The notes below the pieces were generated by a model. That model saw only the letters and a list, made by a program, of their open reading frames with translations. It did no database searches and was not told the origin of the DNA. This document shows positions 8,447 to 16,190 of a stretch of DNA of 64,000 nucleotides, piece after piece (the first letter of the stretch is position 1; every line of letters begins with the position of its first letter). This DNA is from Flavobacteriales bacterium UBA6057 (lineage in GTDB: Bacteria > Bacteroidota > Bacteroidia > Flavobacteriales_G > Salibacteraceae): assembly GCA_002428995.1 (NCBI GenBank), contig DIYJ01000007.1:62001-126000 (forward strand), in the 5' to 3' direction. The translations under genes were made by a program, and so were the position numbers.

Positions 8447-8556
8447 GTCACCCTTCGAGACATGTCGCTCAGCGGCATTCCTCAGGATGACTGAAAGCGA
8501 AAAGAAGTACTGTCATCCTGAGGAGGCACGCAAGGCGTGTCGTCTCGAAGGGTGAC
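8447..8556. repeat. Cloverleaf-like long inverted repeat
   Basis: Two 45-nt arms (8447-8491 and 8512-8556) face each other across 20 nt. The outer 15 nt (GTCACCCTTCGAGAC) and inner 13 nt (TCCTCAGGATGAC) of each arm match perfectly when one is reverse-complemented. The 17 nt in the middle of each arm differ, but each folds on itself: ATGTCGCT/AGCGGCAT in arm 1 and GGCACGC/GCGTGTC in arm 2. The whole could fold as a long stem with two side hairpins. It resembles REP-like or MITE-like mobile repeats. It lies between two convergent genes and may also end transcription from both. Confidence 0.85.
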
Positions 8557-8589
8557 AATCAAAGGACTCACAAGAAGATGTGACCGGAC

Positions 8590-9474
8590 CTATCGCTTCT
8601 TATTAATTAGGAAAACACCCAGAAGTATCGCAATCATGTATACCAACTGCGACCAGGCCATGTGCTCACCATCGATCAGTCCCCAGCCCAGTGCTACGAT
8701 CGGGATGAGGTAGGTTACCGAGCTGGCAAATACAGCAGTCGTTTCCTTGATCAGTCGGTTGAAGATGACCACGGCCAGTGCGGTGCCTACAATACCCAGA
8801 ATGGAAATGTAGAAGAGACCCAACCAGCTTCCGGGCTGTGTGGCGAGCTTCTGCGTAAAGTCTGTCATGGTGAACAGGTACACGGCCAGAACAGGTGCTA
8901 CCAGAAGAAAAGAAAGTGATGTGATGTGTGTTGGTCTGACCTCATGCAGTTTGGATTTGATGATGTTGACACCAACTCCGTAGCAACCGGAGGCGACCAC
9001 CACCAAAAGGGCATAGCGGCCGTAAGGGCCAAATTCAAGAAGGTTGCTAAAGCCGATCAGTCCCAGCGCTCCCACCAGCGCGATGAACACTCCCAGCACT
9101 TGCAGCCTGTAAACCTGCATGCGGAAAACCAAAACACCAATGATCAGTGTAAACAAAGAGGTAAGCGAGTTCAGGATGCCGCTCAAGGCACTTGGAATTT
9201 CGGTTTGAGCGATCGCAAACAGAAAGGCGGGAATAGCATTCCCAAAGAGCCCTGTGAGAAACAGCGGCCAGAAATTTCCTTTGATTGCAGACAGATTTCT
9301 CAAAGAAATCGGCAACAAAACAGCCATTGCAATCGTCATTCGATAAGCTGCCACCTCGGTGCTTGTGAAGTAGATCAGTCCCTTTTTCATGAGAATAAAG
9401 GAACTTCCCCAGGTGAGGGCTAACAAAATCAATGTCACCCATTGCACAACCTTATTGCTAAAATCCAGTTTCAT
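8590..9474 (-). CDS. EamA/DMT-family transporter
   Basis: 294 residues with about ten hydrophobic segments and two EamA repeats, the pattern of drug/metabolite transporters. The first repeat begins with LILLALTWGSSFILMKKG and the second starts near residue 150. These inner-membrane proteins export or exchange small metabolites; the substrate cannot be read from sequence. I choose the ATG at 9474 because it gives the usual short N-terminus before TM1 (MKLDFSNKVVQWV). It is divergent from the adenosyltransferase gene, with 58 nt between the starts. A TACTTTCG element (minus strand, 9486-9493) lies 11 nt upstream. Confidence 0.88.
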   Translation of the reverse strand: MKLDFSNKVVQWVTLILLALTWGSSFILMKKGLIYFTSTEVAAYRMTIAMAVLLPISLRNLSAIKGNFWPLFLTGLFGNAIPAFLFAIAQTEIPSALSGILNSLTSLFTLIIGVLVFRMQVYRLQVLGVFIALVGALGLIGFSNLLEFGPYGRYALLVVVASGCYGVGVNIIKSKLHEVRPTHITSLSFLLVAPVLAVYLFTMTDFTQKLATQPGSWLGLFYISILGIVGTALAVVIFNRLIKETTAVFASSVTYLIPIVALGWGLIDGEHMAWSQLVYMIAILLGVFLINKKR

Positions 9475-9484
9475 CCTTGCGGCC

Positions 9485-9501
9485 GCGAAAGTAACCTTTG
9501 C
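9485..9501. promoter_or_regulatory. Near-palindromic shared -7 element
   Basis: GCGAAAGTAACCTTTGC is close to its own reverse complement and reads as a TAnnTTTG-like -7 box on both strands, between the EamA and adenosyltransferase genes. No TTG stands at the ideal -33 distance on the minus strand. Confidence 0.45.
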
Positions 9502-9532
9502 AATGCCGCTGAAATGGCCACAGACTGACACT

Positions 9533-10081
9533 ATGAAGATTTACACGAAAAAAGGAGATGATGGAACCACGGGAATCCTTGGTGGGGTAAGGTTGCCCAA
9601 GCACCACCTGCGAATCGATTCGTATGGCACGGTTGATGAGCTAAACTCTTTTGTTGGGGTGTTGAGGGATCAACTGTCCAACGATGACATGGTCAACGAT
9701 TTGGTGATCATCCAGGAAGAATTGTTCACCATCGGTTCTCACCTGGCTTCAGATCCTGAAAAGAACCGAATGAAATTGCCCGACTTACGTGAAGAGGATG
9801 TTGCGCGTCTGGAAGAAAAGATGGATCAGATGGACGCAGCGCTGCCAGAAATGAGATCCTTCGTTTTGCCAGGCGGTCATCCCGCAGTGAGTGCGGCTCA
9901 CGTTTGTCGATGTGTATGCAGAAGGGCTGAACGGCTTTGTGTGGCACTGGCAGAAAATGAATCGGTTGATCCGCTCATCCTGCGCTACCTGAACCGATTG
10001 TCAGATTACTTTTTTGTGCTGTCTCGACAACTTACGCAGGATCTTGGAGCTGTTGAAACACCGTGGAAACCTAGAAATTGA
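9533..10081 (+). CDS. Cob(I)yrinic acid a,c-diamide / cob(I)alamin adenosyltransferase (PduO type)
   Basis: 182 residues. The enzyme moves the adenosyl group of ATP to cob(I)alamin, giving adenosylcobalamin. PduO-type signatures are clear: KIYTKKGDDGTTGI at the N-terminus (ATP site), DSYGTVDELNSFVG, then VLPGGHPA, CRRAERLC and RYLNRLSDYFFVLSRQ in the C-terminal helices. I chose the ATG at 9533 because the family starts at this point; the frame is open upstream. No other cobalamin genes are nearby, so the cell probably salvages B12. There is no room for a cobalamin riboswitch in the 58-nt upstream gap. Confidence 0.95.
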   Translation: MKIYTKKGDDGTTGILGGVRLPKHHLRIDSYGTVDELNSFVGVLRDQLSNDDMVNDLVIIQEELFTIGSHLASDPEKNRMKLPDLREEDVARLEEKMDQMDAALPEMRSFVLPGGHPAVSAAHVCRCVCRRAERLCVALAENESVDPLILRYLNRLSDYFFVLSRQLTQDLGAVETPWKPRN

Positions 10082-10128
10082 GCGTAAGTTATTGAAATAC
10101 AGACTGCTATATAAAAACATTGAAGGCC

Positions 10129-10158
10129 TTGACTCGTATTGCTAAAAATTTATTTTTG
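10129..10158 (+). promoter_or_regulatory. Promoter of the DUF2795 gene
   Basis: TTG (10129-10131), 19 nt, TATTTTTG (10151-10158): a full match to the Bacteroidota -33/-7 pattern. The predicted start lies about 30 nt before the ATG at 10198, and AGAAGAAG provides a purine-rich ribosome site. Confidence 0.75.
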
Positions 10159-10197
10159 CGCGATTGAAAAGCGAAGGTCCTTAAAACAGAAGAAGAT

Positions 10198-10419
10198 ATG
10201 TACTGGACATTAGAATTAGCATCCTACCTCGAAGACGCCCCATGGCCAGCGACTAAGGATGAGTTGATCGATTTTGCGATGAGAACAGGGGCTCCGTTGG
10301 AAGTAGTTGAAAACCTACAAGCCCTCGAAGATGAAGGGGAAAGCTACGAGACCATTGAGGAGATCTGGCCGGACTATCCGACCAAAGAGGACTTCTTCTT
10401 CAATGAAGACGAGTATTAG
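10198..10419 (+). CDS. DUF2795 domain small protein
   Basis: A 73-residue acidic cytoplasmic protein beginning MYWTLELASYLEDAPWPATK and ending FFFNEDEY. From memory of the family, it is strongly conserved across Bacteroidota; the function is unknown. DUF2795 proteins have a small helical fold also seen in some plant-type pathway regulators. It is a single gene with its own strong promoter and terminator, which suggests steady expression. Confidence 0.85.
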   Translation: MYWTLELASYLEDAPWPATKDELIDFAMRTGAPLEVVENLQALEDEGESYETIEEIWPDYPTKEDFFFNEDEY

Positions 10420-10461
10420 CGCCCAGCGCCCCAGCACCCTTGCAAAGACTTTGAAAACGAA

Positions 10462-10492
10462 TAGCCGCTCTCTAATGGAGCGGCTTTTTTTT
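10462..10492. terminator. Bidirectional terminator
   Basis: AGCCGCTC and GAGCGGCT surround a short loop, followed by eight T on the plus strand. It ends the DUF2795 gene and may also serve the converging metalloprotease gene, whose stop is 6 nt away. Confidence 0.85.
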
Positions 10493-10497
10493 GCCTT

Positions 10498-12465
10498 TTA
10501 CTTTGGATAGACCATCTGATAGAGCTCGCGAAGTGTTTCATCGCTCGCCACGTTTTTGATCGATTTCTCATTCCGAGTAATCCGAAGCGTTCCATTGTCC
10601 AGCTTCAGGCTTAAGACCTGCGCGCGCAGGTAAGGATGGCTAAAGTTGTAGGTAAGAATGGATGGAAGCGCCTTTCGTGTCTTGGTATAAATGCCCCTGA
10701 GTTTGATGAACTCCACATGTTCAAGCTCATGTTCTTCGAAAAAGCTGTAGAGCTCTGGTTCCAGTTCAAAGAGTTCCAGCGATTCGGTTTCGAAGCGTTC
10801 CATCTGATCTGCAATCCGCCTCAATCGCCACAAGGCTACCTGCTGTTCCATTGGCATCTCTTCTTCCTCCAAACCTTTGATGGTATAAGGGTGATCAAAT
10901 TGTCCGTTGAACATGGCCGTGTCTCCGATCACGGGGAATTCAGTAGCAACTTCATGGCCCGTATTCGGAATGTACTCAATGACACTTCCATACACTCCCG
11001 GAGTATAATCCAGGTAATAGATCTCCATGTTGTGATACACGACCCATGCCTTTCCCTGTCCCTTCCACGGAGTTGTGCCACTTTCGAGGAATGGAACAAA
11101 TCCTTCCGGTAAAAACTCACTTGAGTCCAGTGTGCTAAACAGCTTCATCTGCTCTTCTTCCTTCGCGGACAAGGCATACTGAATCTGACAAGTCGGGCAG
11201 TCTTCCGCCTCATAAAGCCTCTGTCTCAATACATCCGAAAAAGCGCGAAAAGTGAGCTGAGGATTGGCAAGCCCATCTCGGTATGCGTTCCAATCATCAC
11301 CCAACATCAGTTGTGTCATGGCCTCGTGATGACTGCTTTTCCATTGACTCTGAGGCTCTGTCACAATGGGTGTTAGTTCACTCGGTAACTCATACATCAC
11401 AGACAGAATGGGTTCGTCAAAATGTTGGTTTTCGAACAGCTCCAGGCGCCTTAATCCCGCGAAGGTGAGTTGCTCGAGTTCGATGTCTGTTTGTTGGCCG
11501 ATGTAGCGCCAGCCGTGGCTGATGGCAGAGCGAAAATCGTAAGCGCCAATGTTGATTTCTACCACCTCTTTCCTACAGATCTGGCGCACGTCCAGGAAGC
11601 GTTGCGTAATACTTCCGCCTCCATTGCTACACTTGGATCGAATGTCTTCGAAGCGATCCTCGGGAGCCGGGTGGGTCGACCACATGTTGTACTTATACCT
11701 TCGATCGCTGCTTACCAGCGATTGCTGTGCTCTGTTGAACTCAAAGCGCTGAAAGATTTTCGCCCCTTCGGAGGCCGAGAATCCTGCTTCGCATATCATC
11801 TGGGCTCCGTGCGCGTCCGCCCCAGATTCCTGCTTCCGACTGTATTTGAGCCCAAAAGCATCATCAGCCCATGCAAGGTAAGGCATGCCCATCATGGCGG
11901 CAAGAAAGGCGCGGTTCCTCCGCTTCATTGCCCTTTCGTAACCTTTATAAGGATCCAGGTTCAGCTCGTGGGCAATCTCGTGTGCGATGATCATTGCAAT
12001 CTGATCTTCATTGTCGCATTCTGCAATCAGGCCTGGGTTCACATACACATGGTTGACTCCCAACACCAACGCATTCATAGAAGCATCTTCCAGCAGAAAC
12101 GCTCGAAAGTCATACCGCTCCTGGAGCTCTTTGGGAACAATTACTGCGATGAGGCTATCGAGGTAGGTGGTGACTTCGCTCAAATCTCCATACACCAACT
12201 CTGATTTGTGAAGTTCATGAACCGCTGCTGACTGCTGTTCAGAAAACTCCCGAATCCTTCGTGTCATCAGACTCGGTGACATGATGGATTGCAACCACGA
12301 TTCTTCCAGGGTGTCAAGGCTATAGCGAATACGCTTTTGCAGGTTCTCTTCCGAGAATTCATCGTTGACTTCTTCCTCTGGCAGTGGAATGTCGATGTCG
12401 TCCAGCTGGGCTTGAATTCCGGAGCACAGAAACGTAAACAGCAGCAATAGGGCGAATCGGTTCAT
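10498..12465 (-). CDS. Secreted M48-family zinc metalloprotease
   Basis: 655 residues with a signal peptide cleaved near residue 19 (CSGIQAQ). The zinc motif HEIAH is at residues 162-166 (IIAHEIAHEL), and the third ligand is Glu213 in KQESGADAHG, as in M48 peptidases. The preceding VNHVYVNPGLI strand is also typical. After about residue 260 comes a C-terminal region of about 390 residues that I do not recognise; it contains one CPTC pair. Predicted location is periplasm or outside. M48 relatives work in envelope protein quality control. On the minus strand TAGCTTTG (12497-12504) about 31 nt upstream is a likely -7 box. It is divergent from secA. Confidence 0.88.
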   Translation of the reverse strand: MNRFALLLLFTFLCSGIQAQLDDIDIPLPEEEVNDEFSEENLQKRIRYSLDTLEESWLQSIMSPSLMTRRIREFSEQQSAAVHELHKSELVYGDLSEVTTYLDSLIAVIVPKELQERYDFRAFLLEDASMNALVLGVNHVYVNPGLIAECDNEDQIAMIIAHEIAHELNLDPYKGYERAMKRRNRAFLAAMMGMPYLAWADDAFGLKYSRKQESGADAHGAQMICEAGFSASEGAKIFQRFEFNRAQQSLVSSDRRYKYNMWSTHPAPEDRFEDIRSKCSNGGGSITQRFLDVRQICRKEVVEINIGAYDFRSAISHGWRYIGQQTDIELEQLTFAGLRRLELFENQHFDEPILSVMYELPSELTPIVTEPQSQWKSSHHEAMTQLMLGDDWNAYRDGLANPQLTFRAFSDVLRQRLYEAEDCPTCQIQYALSAKEEEQMKLFSTLDSSEFLPEGFVPFLESGTTPWKGQGKAWVVYHNMEIYYLDYTPGVYGSVIEYIPNTGHEVATEFPVIGDTAMFNGQFDHPYTIKGLEEEEMPMEQQVALWRLRRIADQMERFETESLELFELEPELYSFFEEHELEHVEFIKLRGIYTKTRKALPSILTYNFSHPYLRAQVLSLKLDNGTLRITRNEKSIKNVASDETLRELYQMVYPK

Positions 12466-12559
12466 AGGATGCAGGGGTGTAGGTTGTTCTTTCCGTCAAA
12501 GCTACTAAGCGGACTTTCACACAAACCAAATGAACGAATCATCGCCCGAATCCAAACTG

Positions 12560-12567
12560 TAACTTTG
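12560..12567 (+). promoter_or_regulatory. Likely -7 box of secA
   Basis: TAACTTTG matches TAnnTTTG. The leader would be about 75 nt. No TTG is seen 19 nt upstream, so only the -7 half is supported. Confidence 0.5.
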
Positions 12568-12649
12568 CCGGCCTTGCCCAAATGGCAATTTGACATAAAA
12601 ACAAGCGTGGCAAGACGATTGATTCAACCGTCACCATTAACGAGCAATC

Positions 12650-15600
12650 ATGTTTGACGTATTTAATAAAGTCCTCAATCAGGTTTTCGGAAACAAGTCC
12701 GATAAGGATATCAAGGAGTTGACGCCCCGAGTGGCGAAAATCAACGAGGTGTTTGCGAGCTATTCAAGCCTGAGCAATGACGACCTCCGGGCGAAGAGCC
12801 AGGAGCTGAGAAACCGCCTGCAAGAGGCGACTGCTGAAGATCAGAAAGGAATTGACGAGCGCAAGGCGCGCATTGAAAACGAAGAGAATCTGGATTTTCA
12901 CCAGAAGGAAACGATCTACAATGAGATCGATAAACTGGAGAAAAAAGTTCTCGAAACGCTGGAGAAAGCACTCGATGATATCCTGCACGAAGCCTTCGCT
13001 TTGGTGAAGGAAACAGCGCGTAGATTCAAGGAAAACGAAGAGGTAGAGGTGTTAGCTACTGACATGGACCGAAAGTTGGCCGAAACGCGCAACAGTATAC
13101 GCGTTGCAGACAACAAGGCTTATTGGAAGAAGCGATGGAGTGCTGCCGGAGTGGAGATTTCGTGGGACATGGTTCACTATGACGTTCAGCTCATCGGTGG
13201 AATGGTGTTGCACCAGGGAAAAATCTCCGAGATGGCGACAGGTGAAGGAAAAACCTTGGTAGCGACCCTGCCGGTTTTCCTCAACGCCCTTACCGGCCGA
13301 GGGGTGCACCTGGTAACAGTAAACGATTACCTCGCACGAAGGGATGCTGAATGGATGGGACCGATCTTCGAGTTCCACGGCATGACCATCGATTGCATCG
13401 ACAAGCATCGCCCTAATAGCGAAGAGCGCAGAGAAGCTTATCGCGCAGACATTACCTACGGAACCAACAATGAGTTCGGTTTCGATTACCTGCGTGACAA
13501 TATGGCTGGCCGTCCCAAGGATTTGGTGCAGCGCCCTCACCACTTTGCCATTGTGGATGAGGTGGATTCCGTATTGATCGATGATGCCCGTACACCGCTG
13601 ATCATTTCCGGACCTACTCCAAAAGGTGATCAGCAGGAATTCATCACGCTGAAACCACGTGTTGAGAAACTGGTGAACGCCCAGCGAAAGCTTGCGAACG
13701 AGTTGTTGGCTGAGGCCAAGAAATTGCTCTCTTCTACAGCGGAAAATACTCCTGATAAGAAGCAGCTGGATGCAAACCTTAAAAAGGGTGGAGAGCAGCT
13801 TCTCCGTGTATACAGAGGTCTGCCCAGAAACAAGGCATTGATCAAATACCTGAGTGAATCAGGTATTCGAACCACACTTCAGAAGACAGAGAACTTCTAC
13901 ATGCAGGACCAGAGCAAGGAAATGCATAAGATCGATGACGAACTCTATTTCGTGATTGACGAAAAGCAGAACAGCATTGAATTGACCGAAAAAGGTATCG
14001 ACCTGATTTCGGTGGAGGGAGAGGATGAAAACTTCTTCATCCTTCCAGATATTGCCGCGCAACTTTCAGAAATCGAAGGTGCTGTGAAGGATGCTGAGCA
14101 GCGAGCCGCTGAGAAGGATAAGGTGATTAGCGAGTATGGCGAGAAGGCCGAGCGTGTGCATGCGGTGAATCAGTTGTTGAAAGCCTATACACTGTTCGAG
14201 AAGGATGTCGAGTACGTGGTAATGGAGGGCAAGGTGAAGATCGTGGATGAGCAAACCGGCCGTATCATGGAGGGCAGACGCTACTCCGATGGTCTGCACC
14301 AGGCAATTGAAACCAAGGAAAGTGTGAAGGTGGAAGCCGCCACACAAACCTATGCTACGGTGACGCTCCAGAACTACTTCCGAATGTATCACAAGCTTGC
14401 TGGTATGACCGGTACGGCTGAGACGGAAGCGGGTGAATTCTGGGAGATCTACAAACTGGATGTTGTTGTAATTCCTACCAATCGCCCCATTCAGCGAAGT
14501 GACGATGAGGACCTGGTTTACAAAACCAGCCGTGAGAAATACAACGCAGTCATTGATGAGGTGGAGAAGCAGCGCAATGCCGGTCGCCCGATTCTCGTGG
14601 GTACTACTTCGGTAGAAATCTCCGAGTTGCTGAGCCGTATGTTGAAGATGCGCAAGATTCCACATCAGGTATTGAACGCGAAGCTCCACCAGAAAGAAGC
14701 CGATATCGTTGCAGAAGCTGGTAAGGCTGGAACTGTGACCATCGCTACAAACATGGCAGGTCGTGGTACCGACATTAAGCTTGGAGAAGGAGTAAAAGAT
14801 GCCGGTGGATTGGCCATTATTGGTACGGAACGCCACGAGTCCAGACGCGTTGACCGTCAGTTGCGAGGTCGTTCAGGACGTCAGGGAGACCCAGGTTCTT
14901 CTCAATTCTTCGTGTCTCTGGAAGACAACCTGATGCGTTTGTTTGGCTCTGAGCGTATTGCCAAGCTGATGGACCGCATGGGCTTGGAAGAAGGTGAGGT
15001 GATTCAGCACAGCATGGTGAGCAAGAGCATCGAGCGCGCTCAGAAGAAAGTGGAGGAAAACAACTTCGGCACCCGAAAGCGATTGCTTGAATACGATGAC
15101 GTCATGAACGCTCAGCGAGAGGTGATCTACAAAAAGCGCAGGTATGCGCTGTTTGGTGAGCGTATGGGGGTAGAAACTGCCAACGCCATCCACGATGTTT
15201 GCGCTTCCATTTCAGCTGAGTACCAGGAAGCGCGCGATTATGAAGGTTTAGAGCTTGAACTGATCCGCACGCTGACGATTGAGAGTCCTGTGAGCGAGGA
15301 CGAGTTCATGCAGATCAGCGAGGACGATCTCACGGAGAAGATCTTCGAGAAGGCCTATGAGCACTACGAGAAGAAGCATCGCATGATTTCTCAGCTCACG
15401 CTGCCAGTCATCCAACGCGTACACACCAATCAAGGTGAGCAGTTCAAGAACATTGAGATTCCATTTACAGACGGTAAGAAGGGTCTTCCGATCGTGATCA
15501 ACATGGAGGAAGCGCTGGAGAATGAAGGCAAGGGCATTCGACTGGAAGTGGAGAAGGGTTCTACCCTGGCGATGATTGATCAGCATTGGAAGGAACATTT

Positions 15601-16066
15601 GCGAGAGATGGACGATTTGCGTCAATCGGTACAAAACGCTGTTTACGAGCAGAAGGATCCTCTGTTGATCTACAAGTTCGAATCGTTCAAGCTCTTTGAA
15701 CAAATGCTTGATCGTGTGAACCGCGATATCGTAAGCTTCCTGTTCCGTGCCGGACTTCCTCAGCAACAGCAGGCTCAGGCAACCCAGGGCCGCCAGCAAG
15801 ACAGCGATCTTTCACGTGTGACAGCTTCTCGTCAGGCAATGCCGGGAACATCAGCACCATCACCCAATGAGCAAGCCAACACCAATACGCAGGCTCCGAG
15901 CGATGTCAAAAAAGAACCTGTGCGTGTGAACAAGAAGCCAGGTCGAAATGACAAGGTGGAAGTACGCGTGATTAAGACAGGTGAAACCAAGGTGGTCAAG
16001 TACAAGGTAGCTGAAGCCAAGATTGAGCAAGGCGAATGGGAGATCTTACAGCTCGTGGAGAGTTGA
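12650..16066 (+). CDS. secA: Protein translocase ATPase SecA
   Basis: 1138 residues, longer than the 901 of E. coli. The motor drives preproteins through SecYEG. Walker A is MATGEGKT (195-202), the DEAD-like box is DEVD (303-306) followed by DDARTPLIISGP, and NBD2 carries NMAGRGTDIKLG and RQLRGRSGRQGDPG. Inserts around residues 65-120 and 335-400 are rich in Lys and Glu and account for much of the extra length. The C-terminus keeps GRND but lacks the usual zinc-binding CxCx8C[HC]; instead it continues with KVEVRVIKTGETK and ends EWEILQLVES. A Gln/Pro/Ser-rich linker precedes it. It is a single gene closed by a terminator. Confidence 0.98.
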   Translation: MFDVFNKVLNQVFGNKSDKDIKELTPRVAKINEVFASYSSLSNDDLRAKSQELRNRLQEATAEDQKGIDERKARIENEENLDFHQKETIYNEIDKLEKKVLETLEKALDDILHEAFALVKETARRFKENEEVEVLATDMDRKLAETRNSIRVADNKAYWKKRWSAAGVEISWDMVHYDVQLIGGMVLHQGKISEMATGEGKTLVATLPVFLNALTGRGVHLVTVNDYLARRDAEWMGPIFEFHGMTIDCIDKHRPNSEERREAYRADITYGTNNEFGFDYLRDNMAGRPKDLVQRPHHFAIVDEVDSVLIDDARTPLIISGPTPKGDQQEFITLKPRVEKLVNAQRKLANELLAEAKKLLSSTAENTPDKKQLDANLKKGGEQLLRVYRGLPRNKALIKYLSESGIRTTLQKTENFYMQDQSKEMHKIDDELYFVIDEKQNSIELTEKGIDLISVEGEDENFFILPDIAAQLSEIEGAVKDAEQRAAEKDKVISEYGEKAERVHAVNQLLKAYTLFEKDVEYVVMEGKVKIVDEQTGRIMEGRRYSDGLHQAIETKESVKVEAATQTYATVTLQNYFRMYHKLAGMTGTAETEAGEFWEIYKLDVVVIPTNRPIQRSDDEDLVYKTSREKYNAVIDEVEKQRNAGRPILVGTTSVEISELLSRMLKMRKIPHQVLNAKLHQKEADIVAEAGKAGTVTIATNMAGRGTDIKLGEGVKDAGGLAIIGTERHESRRVDRQLRGRSGRQGDPGSSQFFVSLEDNLMRLFGSERIAKLMDRMGLEEGEVIQHSMVSKSIERAQKKVEENNFGTRKRLLEYDDVMNAQREVIYKKRRYALFGERMGVETANAIHDVCASISAEYQEARDYEGLELELIRTLTIESPVSEDEFMQISEDDLTEKIFEKAYEHYEKKHRMISQLTLPVIQRVHTNQGEQFKNIEIPFTDGKKGLPIVINMEEALENEGKGIRLEVEKGSTLAMIDQHWKEHLREMDDLRQSVQNAVYEQKDPLLIYKFESFKLFEQMLDRVNRDIVSFLFRAGLPQQQQAQATQGRQQDSDLSRVTASRQAMPGTSAPSPNEQANTNTQAPSDVKKEPVRVNKKPGRNDKVEVRVIKTGETKVVKYKVAEAKIEQGEWEILQLVES

Positions 16067-16140
16067 TCTTTCTGAGGTAGAAAAGGCAAGACGACTGCTG
16101 GATCTATCTGATAAACCACAGTCTGATTTAAAGGAGAAAT

Positions 16141-16174
16141 AAAAAAGGGGCACCAATTTGGTGCCCCTTTTCTT
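16141..16174. terminator. Terminator between secA and the glycine-rich gene
   Basis: AAAAGGGGCACC and GGTGCCCCTTTT form a stem with a 5-nt loop, with A-rich and T-rich flanks. It can serve both converging genes. Confidence 0.9.
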
Positions 16175-16190
16175 TAGGTCTTGTCTAAGC

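Noticed and set aside
9475..9532. Cobalamin riboswitch ahead of the adenosyltransferase gene
   Set aside because: Only 58 nt are free between the divergent starts, too short for the aptamer.
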